Notes under the pieces: model-generated
Told to the model about the DNA's origin: nothing
What the model saw: the letters and a program-made list of their open reading frames with translations, nothing else
Database searches by the model: none
Source: UMGS1370 sp963557065
GTDB lineage: Bacteria > Bacillota > Clostridia > Lachnospirales > Lachnospiraceae
Direction of reading: 5' to 3'
Length of the DNA: 12,563 nt
Assembly (NCBI GenBank): GCA_963557065.1
Contig: CAUWCT010000078.1
Span: forward strand, 1 to 12,563
Translations under genes and position numbers: made by a program
In this document: one piece after another, positions 1 to 5,211 of the stretch
Numbering within the stretch: position 1 is the first letter of the stretch
Layout of the letters: every line of letters begins with the position of its first letter

Positions 1-52
1 GTCAGATAGTAATTTACTCCAAAAGAATTATAGTGCTAAATCCCAAAGACGG

Positions 53-81
53 GGTCTGGGTCAGGCGTTTTGACCCAGACC
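53..81. repeat. Perfect 11-bp inverted repeat (REP-like hairpin)
   Basis: Two exact 11-base arms, GGTCTGGGTCA at 53-63 and TGACCCAGACC at 71-81, flank a 7-base loop. Neither strand has a proper T-run after the stem (TCTTCCTG on plus, CCGTCTTTG on minus), so it is a poor fit for a Rho-independent terminator. It could be a dispersed intergenic palindrome, a processing site, or the end of a transcript entering from outside the window. The arms are certain; the role is unknown. Confidence 0.6.
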
Positions 82-94
82 TCTTCCTGCTGCC

Positions 95-110
95 AGTTCG
101 GAAAAGAGTA
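95..110 (+). repeat. Direct repeat copy 1 (AGTTCGGAAAAGAGTA)
   Basis: This 16-base segment recurs at 260-275 with a single difference (position 12, G against A). The first copy lies 14 bases after the 53-81 hairpin. The second sits directly at the 5' foot of the 275-305 terminator stem. No function is recognised; it may be a small duplication or a shared RNA element. Confidence 0.45.
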
Positions 111-149
111 CAGCACACCAATAATTAGCATCTGTATATTTTCAATAAA

Positions 150-164
150 TTAAGAATTTCTTAA
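150..164. repeat. 15-bp palindrome TTAAGAA-T-TTCTTAA
   Basis: Exact 7-base arms around one central base lie just upstream of the direct-repeat array and about 45 bases upstream of the -10 element at 209-214. The position suits a regulator-binding site. The sequence is AT-rich, so chance is possible. Confidence 0.35.
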
Positions 165-214
165 TAATCTTTTCAAAGAACATTCAAACATTATTTTCCA
201 GCTTATGCTATACT
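161..214 (+). promoter_or_regulatory. Activator-type promoter with three 11-bp-spaced TTnAnA repeats
   Basis: An extended -10 (TGC then TATACT) lies at 206-214. The place for a -35 hexamer (186-191) reads AAACAT, far from consensus. Covering and preceding it are hexamers TTAATA (161-166), TTCAAA (172-177) and TTCAAA (183-188) with an exact 11-base period. OmpR/PhoB-family response regulators bind such direct repeats one helical turn apart; the Bacillus PhoP box is TT(A/C/T)A(C/T)A repeated with 5-base spacers. The inference is a promoter that depends on a PhoP-like activator standing in for the -35. No plus-strand protein gene follows, only the candidate RNA. Confidence 0.45.
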
Positions 215-259
215 AAGACCATAAGAAATGCAGTTATTCCTGAATCCTTTTGAAATCAA

Positions 260-275
260 AGTTCGGAAAAAAGTA
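260..275 (+). repeat. Direct repeat copy 2 (AGTTCGGAAAAAAGTA)
   Basis: Matches 95-110 at 15 of 16 positions. It lies in the single-stranded part of the candidate small RNA immediately before its terminator stem. Confidence 0.45.
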
Positions 276-309
276 AAGTCTCGTACCCATCACATACGGG
301 ACTTTTTTT
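275..309 (+). terminator. Intrinsic terminator, plus strand
   Basis: Arms AAAGTCTCGTA (275-285) and TACGGGACTTT (295-305) pair over 11 positions with one G-T wobble, around a 9-base loop. They run into seven consecutive T residues (303-309). It terminates a plus-strand transcript, most simply the candidate small RNA. Confidence 0.75.
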
Positions 310-330
310 CCGCCCATTTTTAGAAAATTA

Positions 331-373
331 AATAGGAGGCAGCAAGTACCAGTCGTATTTGCTGCCTCCTATT
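331..373. terminator. Bidirectional terminator ending the lysA-side operon
   Basis: Fifteen-base perfect arms, AATAGGAGGCAGCAA (331-345) and TTGCTGCCTCCTATT (359-373), enclose a 13-base loop. The minus strand continues TAATTTT 28 bases past the lysA stop codon, and the plus strand continues GCTTTTTAT. It is well placed to end the minus-strand lysA transcript and to stop plus-strand transcription running towards lysA. Confidence 0.8.
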
Positions 374-400
374 GCTTTTTATCTATAACAAAATTTGCTG

Positions 401-1669
401 CTACAGGTATTGTTTCATAATATCACAGAAATCAAAGGTGGCAAAATAATCTTTTGGAGTCTCAGCGCGGCGGATCTCCTGCACTGTGCCGTCTTCCTTT
501 AAAAGAAGTTCCGCAGATTTTAATTTCCCATTGTAATTGTAACCCATGGAGAATCCATGAGCCCCCGTATCGTGAATTACCAGATAATCCCCCATATGAA
601 TCTCCGGAAGCATCCGATCAATGGCAAATTTGTCGTTATTTTCACATAAGGAACCTACAATATCATACTTGTGATCGCAGGGGGCATCCTCTTTTCCCAA
701 AACCGTAATGTGGTGATATGCTCCGTACATGGCAGGACGCATCAGGTTTACCGCACAGGCATCTACTCCGATGTACTCCTTATGAGTGTGCTTTTCGTGA
801 ATGGCCTTTGTCACCAGACATCCATAAGGCCCCAGCATAAAACGGCCCAGTTCTGTATAGATTTCCACATCTCCCATTCCTGCCGGAGTCAGAACTTCTT
901 CATAAACCCTGCGCACGCCCTCTCCAATTTCATAAATATCATTGGGCTCCTGATCCGGACGATAGGGAATGCCGATACCGCCAGAAAGATTAATAAACTT
1001 AATATGCGCTCCTGTTTTTTGCTGAAGTTCTACTGCCAGTTCAAACAGCACCTTGGCAAGCATTGGGTAATAATCATTGGTAACCGTATTGCTGGCCAGA
1101 AAAGCATGGATTCCAAAATTTTTGGCGCCTTTTTCTTTTAAAATCCGAAACGCCTCAAACATTTGGTCCGTTGTCATACCGTACTTGGCATCTCCCGGAT
1201 TATCCATAATTCCATTGCTGATTTTAAAAATTCCGCCCGGATTATATCTGCAGCTAATGGTCTCCGGAATATATCCTAAAGTCTCCTCCAGACAGGCAAT
1301 GTGGGTAATATCATCTAAATTAATAATCGCTCCCAGTTTCTCTGCAAAAGCAAATTCTTCCGGCGGAGTATCATTAGAAGAAAACATAATATCCTGTCCT
1401 GAAAATCCGCAGGCATCTGACATCATAAGTTCTGTCATGGAAGAGCAGTCAGTACCGCATCCGTATTCTTTTAAAATATTTAAAATAAATGGATTTGGGG
1501 TTGCCTTTACTGCAAAATATTCCCGATACCCCTTGTTCCATGAAAACGCTTCCTTCAGCCTTTTGGCATTTTCCCGGATCCCCTTCTCATCATACAGATG
1601 AAACGGAGTGGGACAGGCTCTGGCAATTCCCTCTGCCTGTTTCAAATTTACAAATGGTCTTTTTTCCAT
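401..1669 (-). CDS. lysA: Diaminopimelate decarboxylase, variant active-site clade
   Basis: PLP-dependent fold-III decarboxylase of the DapDC/ornithine decarboxylase family, 422 residues. It is expected to convert meso-diaminopimelate to lysine in the cytoplasm. Residue numbers count from ATG 1669. The PLP-binding lysine is K55 in YFAVKATPNP; the phosphate-binding glycine motif is SGGIG (229-233); ELGR (273-276) stands where family members usually have EPGR; the substrate-site cysteine is C342 in SLCENND. Several signature positions deviate: HAFLASN in place of the common HVGSQ, and GAHGFSMGYN in place of the usual GAY motif. I chose ATG 1669 because GGAGG lies 8 bases upstream; a longer TTG start at 1684 would overlap that site. 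It is the last gene of the minus-strand run, 73 bp after pyk. The family is secure, but the substrate could be a related diamino acid. Confidence 0.85.
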   Translation of the reverse strand: MEKRPFVNLKQAEGIARACPTPFHLYDEKGIRENAKRLKEAFSWNKGYREYFAVKATPNPFILNILKEYGCGTDCSSMTELMMSDACGFSGQDIMFSSNDTPPEEFAFAEKLGAIINLDDITHIACLEETLGYIPETISCRYNPGGIFKISNGIMDNPGDAKYGMTTDQMFEAFRILKEKGAKNFGIHAFLASNTVTNDYYPMLAKVLFELAVELQQKTGAHIKFINLSGGIGIPYRPDQEPNDIYEIGEGVRRVYEEVLTPAGMGDVEIYTELGRFMLGPYGCLVTKAIHEKHTHKEYIGVDACAVNLMRPAMYGAYHHITVLGKEDAPCDHKYDIVGSLCENNDKFAIDRMLPEIHMGDYLVIHDTGAHGFSMGYNYNGKLKSAELLLKEDGTVQEIRRAETPKDYFATFDFCDIMKQYL

Positions 1670-1709
1670 AATCTGTACCTCCAAGCATGCCGCACCGGCC
1701 TTTTGTAAA

Positions 1710-1727
1710 CAGAACGCGGCGGTTCTG
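1710..1727. other. Small inverted repeat between pyk and lysA
   Basis: CAGAAC (1710-1715) and GTTCTG (1722-1727) form a perfect 6-bp stem in the 73-bp gap. On the minus strand it is followed by TTTACAAAAGG, too short a T-run for an efficient terminator. It may weaken read-through from pyk into lysA or stabilise an RNA end. No lysA promoter is evident in this gap. Confidence 0.3.
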
Positions 1728-1742
1728 AACGGTTACATTATT

Positions 1743-3176
1743 TTAAATAGAAACAACTCTCATAATATTGGTCTGAGCCGCAGGTTCATGACGGTTTGCA
1801 AAGTTTACCACACCCGCAGTCACCACTACTAAATCGCCGCTCTTTACCAGGTCTTTTTCCTTTAATTCATCCATGGAGGATTCAATCAGTTCATCCGTAG
1901 AATCCGCACGGCGGGACCAGGTTGGCTTCACGCCCCAGTAAATCATCATCTGGCGGACTACTGACATGCTGGGGGACATTCCCATAATCTGAGCTGCCGG
2001 ACGCCACTTGGACAGCATTCTTGCAGTAAAGCCGGTGATAGTAGGCGTCACGATAGCAGATGCTCCCAGTTCGTGAGCTGTGGAAACAGATGCATAGCAC
2101 ACTGCATTGGAGACGTTGTGGTTTTTGGTTGCGTTCACCTTTCTCCTGCGGTAATCAGAATAATCCAAATGGGACTCCGTATCTTCAATAATCTGAACCA
2201 TCATTTTTAATGCTTCAACCGGATATTTGCCCATTGCCGTCTCACCGGACAGCATTACCACGTCTGTACCGTCATAAACTGCGTTGGCAACATCTGTTAC
2301 CTCAGCGCGGGTTGGTCTCGGATTGCGGATCATGGAATCCAGCATCTGAGTTGCCGTAATTACCACTTTTCCGGCTGCATTACATTTCTGAATAATCTGC
2401 TTTTGAACATATGGCAGTTTCTGTGCCGGAATCTCAACGCCCAGATCGCCTCTTGCAACCATAATACCGTCGCTTACTTCGATAATCTCATCCAGGTTTT
2501 CCAGACCTTCTGCATTTTCAATTTTGGAAATAATCTGAATGCAGGAGCCCGCTTCTTCTAACATCCGGCGGATTTCGCGAATTGCATCTGCAGTCCGCAC
2601 AAAAGAGGCTGCAATAAAATCAAATCCCTCTTTCATGGCAAAGCGGATATCGTCTTTATCCTTGTCTGTCAGTGCAGGAAGCTTGATTTTGACATTTGGC
2701 ACATTAACGCCCTTTCTCTCTCCCAGTTCCCCGCCATTGACTACGGTACAGACAATATCCTCTCCGCTTACTTCTTTTACTTCCAGTTCAATCAGGCCGT
2801 CATCAATTAAGATTTTATTTCCTGCAGAAACATCTTCGTTTAAGCCGTTGTAATTGATATGCGCAATCTCACAGTTTCCCTCTATCTCGCGGGTAGTCAG
2901 TGTATAGGTCTGGCCTGTTTCAAGCATAACCTTCTGGTGATCTTTAAGCAGACCGGTACGAATCTCCGGTCCCTTGGTATCTAAAAGCGCCGCTATGGGG
3001 CGATCCACTTCCTTGCGCACCTTTTTAAGCAGTTCCAGACGTGCCTTGTGCTCTGCATAACTGCCATGGGAAAAATTAAAGCGTGCCACATCCATATGGT
3101 TGAGCGCCAGGCCCTTCATAATCTCATAATTGTCCGTATTCGGCCCCATTGTACAGATAATTTTTGTCTTTTTCAC
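1743..3176 (-). CDS. pyk: Pyruvate kinase
   Basis: Catalyses the last glycolytic step, phosphoenolpyruvate plus ADP to pyruvate plus ATP, in the cytoplasm; Mg2+ is required. At 477 residues it has the standard A/B/C-domain length and lacks the C-terminal PEP-utiliser-like extension found in many Bacillales and some clostridial enzymes. Visible motifs are ARFNFSHG (31-38), LLDTKGPEIRTG (64-75), the family signature IISKIENAEG with catalytic K218 and E220, ARGDLG (241-246, metal-ligand Asp) and TATQML (274-279). E103 in NCEIAHINY sits where Glu marks K+-dependent enzymes, so K+ dependence is likely. The start is GTG, with GGAGG 10 bases upstream. It lies 20 bp after the rhomboid-like gene, so the two are probably co-transcribed behind corA, whose product could supply the required Mg2+ (inference). 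Confidence 0.95.
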   Translation of the reverse strand: MKKTKIICTMGPNTDNYEIMKGLALNHMDVARFNFSHGSYAEHKARLELLKKVRKEVDRPIAALLDTKGPEIRTGLLKDHQKVMLETGQTYTLTTREIEGNCEIAHINYNGLNEDVSAGNKILIDDGLIELEVKEVSGEDIVCTVVNGGELGERKGVNVPNVKIKLPALTDKDKDDIRFAMKEGFDFIAASFVRTADAIREIRRMLEEAGSCIQIISKIENAEGLENLDEIIEVSDGIMVARGDLGVEIPAQKLPYVQKQIIQKCNAAGKVVITATQMLDSMIRNPRPTRAEVTDVANAVYDGTDVVMLSGETAMGKYPVEALKMMVQIIEDTESHLDYSDYRRRKVNATKNHNVSNAVCYASVSTAHELGASAIVTPTITGFTARMLSKWRPAAQIMGMSPSMSVVRQMMIYWGVKPTWSRRADSTDELIESSMDELKEKDLVKSGDLVVVTAGVVNFANRHEPAAQTNIMRVVSI

Positions 3177-3196
3177 TTTCTTTCTACCTCCAAATT

Positions 3197-4024
3197 TTAC
3201 TGGCTACTGCTTTTTGTCACATGCTGGTGGGTATATAAGTGATCCTGACAATACTCATAGTTCCCCTCACACTTTGAACAGTAACGAAATTCCATTCCGG
3301 GTCCATCCAGTTCTGTCCTTCCGCAGACCGCGCATTTATGACGCGTCCTTCCCTGCGGCTTTATCTGAACCTGGGCCTTAAAATCATGTTTTCTTTTTAT
3401 CTCTTTTGGATTAATCCTGCTGTAATTGCGGGTGAGCAAAAAGAACACAATCACATTGGCCATAGTAAGGAGAATCTCAATCCGGGTCACCATATTTCCA
3501 GTAATCAGATAATAAAGGTAAATCGCTCCTTCAGCCACTGCCAGCCACTTGGCTTTAACAGGAATCAGATACATCAGCAAAAACTCTACATCCGGGAAGG
3601 TCAGAGCAAACGCAAAAAACAGAGAAAAATCCAGAGCCACCGGCAAAAGTCTGGGACTCTGTCCAAAAATCAGGGTAAGAATAATCTCTGCCAGCACGTG
3701 TCCTATAATCCCCAGCAGAAAATAGGCGTTAAACCGGAACGCCCCCCATACCCGCTCCAGGGTCTGCCCCATAGAATAGTACAGATACAATGCCAGAATT
3801 CCAAAGAAAATCCCAGGCGCCGGCGGATAACACAAAAATGTAACAATCCTCCAAATCTGTCCATGCATAATCGCCCAGCCATCCAGACTCAGATACCGGT
3901 AATAAAACATGGGATTCCACAGAGAAATGGCCAGACCTATGCCGTACAGAATAATAATATACTTCATTAAATCAGGAATGGCATATTTTCCGTATTTACG
4001 TTCCAGCTTATAAAAAAATTTCAT
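3197..4024 (-). CDS. Rhomboid/derlin-like pseudoprotease with C-terminal zinc-ribbon
   Basis: An integral membrane protein of 275 residues. About six hydrophobic segments fill residues 20-198. GQIWRIVTFLCYPP (55-68) is the typical L1 'W-R' signature of rhomboid and derlin proteins, followed by a YxLxxxMGxxLExxWGxxRF-like segment (80-98). The active-site GxSG is absent: the corresponding stretch reads PVALDFSLFFAFALTFP (128-144). The last membrane segment (about 183-198) has no histidine, so proteolysis is not expected. A cytosolic tail carries C231-x2-C234, C249-x2-C252 and C259, H262, H266, H268, enough for one or two zinc sites. ATG 4024 has AGGAGA a few bases upstream. The gene lies 12 bp after corA and 20 bp before pyk. 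Its role is unknown; by analogy with derlins and iRhoms it may bind or route membrane proteins (inference). Confidence 0.7.
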   Translation of the reverse strand: MKFFYKLERKYGKYAIPDLMKYIIILYGIGLAISLWNPMFYYRYLSLDGWAIMHGQIWRIVTFLCYPPAPGIFFGILALYLYYSMGQTLERVWGAFRFNAYFLLGIIGHVLAEIILTLIFGQSPRLLPVALDFSLFFAFALTFPDVEFLLMYLIPVKAKWLAVAEGAIYLYYLITGNMVTRIEILLTMANVIVFFLLTRNYSRINPKEIKRKHDFKAQVQIKPQGRTRHKCAVCGRTELDGPGMEFRYCSKCEGNYEYCQDHLYTHQHVTKSSSQ

Positions 4025-4036
4025 CGAACTCTCCTA

Positions 4037-4978
4037 TCAAAACAAATCTTTTTTTGAAAAAATCCAGGCAATGGTCAGACAGACCACGATGGAACAGCCT
4101 ATAATAATGAAAAATCCATAGGGACTCTGTGCAAAGGGCATCCCCTGTACATTCACATTCATGCCGTAAAAACTGGAAATCATGGTGGGAATGGACATTA
4201 CAATCGTCACCGTTGTCAGAAACTTCATAACCAGGTTCTGATTGTTGGAAATAACGGAAGCAAAGGTATCCATGGTTCCTCCCAGAATGCCGCTGTAAAT
4301 GTTTGCCATTTCTATTGCCTGCTTGTTCTCAATAATAACGTCTTCCAGCAGATCCGTATCTTCCGGATATTTTTTAATCCTCTCACTGCGCATCAGTTTT
4401 TCCAGCACCACTTCATTGGAGCGGAGAGAGGTGGTAAAGTACAGCAGGGATTTTTCCAATTCCAGCAATTCAATTAATTCCTGATTCTTCTGGGACTTGT
4501 GAAGCTGTTTTTCGATAACCTCACTCTTTTTTTCAATAACTCTCAGATATTGAAGATACAGAGACGCATTTTTATAAAGAACCTGCAGAATAAACCGGGT
4601 CTTCATATATGTGTGGAAATCCCGCACCCGTCCGTCCATAAAGGCATTGAGCACAGGAGTCTCTTCCAGACATACGGTGATAATGTTGGTCTCTGTCATT
4701 AAAATCCCGATGGGAATGGTTACATACCAGTCTTTTCCGTTTCGCTCTTCGATAGATGGAATATCCACCAATACCAGGGAATAGTGATCCTCAAACTCCA
4801 GACGGGAACGCTCTTCTTCATCCAGAGGCGCCCTTAAATGGTCAGGATCAATCTGAAATCTGTCTGCAATTTCCAGGATTTCGGCTGCTGTGGGATCGGT
4901 CAGCGCAATCCAGGAATTTGGCTCTATCTCATCAGCCTGACGGACCATCCCCTCGTCTGTCTTAAAAATCTGAATCAT
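4037..4978 (-). CDS. corA: CorA-family magnesium/divalent cation transporter
   Basis: A pentameric channel-type Mg2+ (possibly Co2+) transporter of the cytoplasmic membrane. The 313 residues match the usual family length. A large soluble N-terminal domain (1-about 250), with a long charged helical region at 120-230, precedes two membrane helices at about 252-270 and 286-306. The selectivity motif GMN is intact at 272-274 (FYGMNVNV), and the C-terminus is the short basic FSKKDLF. ATG 4978 has AGGAGG 6 bases upstream. It is the first gene of the minus-strand operon, behind a perfect consensus promoter and a 15-bp palindrome. No Mg2+-sensing leader fits in the roughly 40-nt untranslated region, so any regulation probably acts at the promoter. 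Confidence 0.92.
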   Translation of the reverse strand: MIQIFKTDEGMVRQADEIEPNSWIALTDPTAAEILEIADRFQIDPDHLRAPLDEEERSRLEFEDHYSLVLVDIPSIEERNGKDWYVTIPIGILMTETNIITVCLEETPVLNAFMDGRVRDFHTYMKTRFILQVLYKNASLYLQYLRVIEKKSEVIEKQLHKSQKNQELIELLELEKSLLYFTTSLRSNEVVLEKLMRSERIKKYPEDTDLLEDVIIENKQAIEMANIYSGILGGTMDTFASVISNNQNLVMKFLTTVTIVMSIPTMISSFYGMNVNVQGMPFAQSPYGFFIIIGCSIVVCLTIAWIFSKKDLF

Positions 4979-5025
4979 GACCTTCCTCCTTTCCTGCCCA
5001 TTTCACCCATTTTAACGCTCTTACC

Positions 5026-5054
5026 ATTATACTAACCGCTATGTTGTTTGTCAA
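5026..5054 (-). promoter_or_regulatory. Consensus sigma-A promoter for the corA operon
   Basis: Reading the minus strand, TTGACA (5054-5049) and TATAAT (5031-5026) are both exact consensus hexamers with a 17-base spacer. Transcription should start near 5019, giving a leader of about 40 nt before corA. Confidence 0.88.
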
Positions 5055-5058
5055 ACAA
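5044..5058. promoter_or_regulatory. Candidate operator palindrome over the corA -35
   Basis: TTGTTTG-T-CAAACAA is a perfect 15-bp palindrome with a single central base. It overlaps the entire -35 hexamer (5049-5054) of the corA promoter. A repressor bound here would block an otherwise consensus promoter. The cognate regulator is not in the window. The divergent plus-strand promoter lies more than 50 bp away. Confidence 0.45.
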
Positions 5059-5111
5059 ATTGCCGGATTTTACACAGTCTCCAAAAATATTTATGCTTTC
5101 TTTACATTTTT

Positions 5112-5157
5112 TTAACAGATGCTACTAATTGTATTCTAATCTGTTTTATGTTAAACT
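5112..5157 (+). promoter_or_regulatory. Promoter region for the large activase/dehydratase gene
   Basis: Two overlapping candidates exist. One is TTAACA (5112-5117), a 17-base spacer and TCTAAT (5135-5140), each hexamer matching 5 of 6. The other is an extended -10, TG-T-TAAACT (5149-5157), with a weak TTGTAT at 5129-5134, also 17 bases away. Either would give a leader of roughly 45-65 nt. I cannot decide between them from sequence alone. Confidence 0.5.
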
Positions 5158-5185
5158 AGAGCCGAATATTGCCTTACAGCTTTAC

Positions 5186-5206
5186 AAAGGAGACAGGGGG
5201 TTCCCT
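5186..5206 (+). promoter_or_regulatory. Split ribosome binding region with mini-hairpin
   Basis: The best Shine-Dalgarno, AAAGGAG (5186-5192), is 19 bases from ATG 5212, too far for normal use. Between them, AGGG (5195-5198) and CCCT (5203-5206) can pair around a 4-base loop. Looping out this 12-base hairpin would reduce the effective spacing to 7. Alternatively AGGGGG (5195-5200) itself serves as the site at 11 bases. No other in-frame start codon lies in this leader. Confidence 0.4.
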
Positions 5207-5211
5207 ACTAT

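Larger units (their letters stand above)
221..309 (+). ncRNA. Candidate small RNA between an extended -10 promoter and an intrinsic terminator
   Basis: The -10 at 209-214 predicts transcription starting near 221, and an intrinsic terminator ends at the T-run 303-309, giving an RNA of about 90 nt. The next genes to the right lie on the opposite strand, so this promoter serves no visible protein gene. A 31-codon frame from ATG 228 has no ribosome binding site and runs through the terminator stem, so it is unlikely to be translated. The unpaired middle holds the repeated AGTTCGGAAAA motif. No known RNA family is recognised. Confidence 0.4.

Noticed and set aside
228..323. 31-codon open frame inside the candidate small RNA
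   Set aside because: It has no Shine-Dalgarno and runs straight through the terminator stem and T-run, giving a meaningless peptide.
671..1601. Plus-strand open frames over lysA (up to 174 codons)
   Set aside because: They are antisense to a clear decarboxylase with conserved motifs, have no ribosome binding sites and look like no known protein.
1685..1742. Lysine riboswitch upstream of lysA
   Set aside because: The 73-bp gap is far shorter than the roughly 170-nt L-box and lacks its conserved helices.
3338..3970. 210-codon plus-strand frame over the rhomboid-like gene
   Set aside because: It is antisense to a membrane protein gene; its Gln/His/Asn-rich translation is typical of a complementary-strand artefact, and no start signals are seen.
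4979..5211. Mg2+ riboswitch or T-box in the divergent intergenic region
   Set aside because: The predicted leaders are about 40 nt (corA) and 45-65 nt (large gene), too short for known Mg2+ riboswitches or T-boxes, and no terminator-type hairpin is present.
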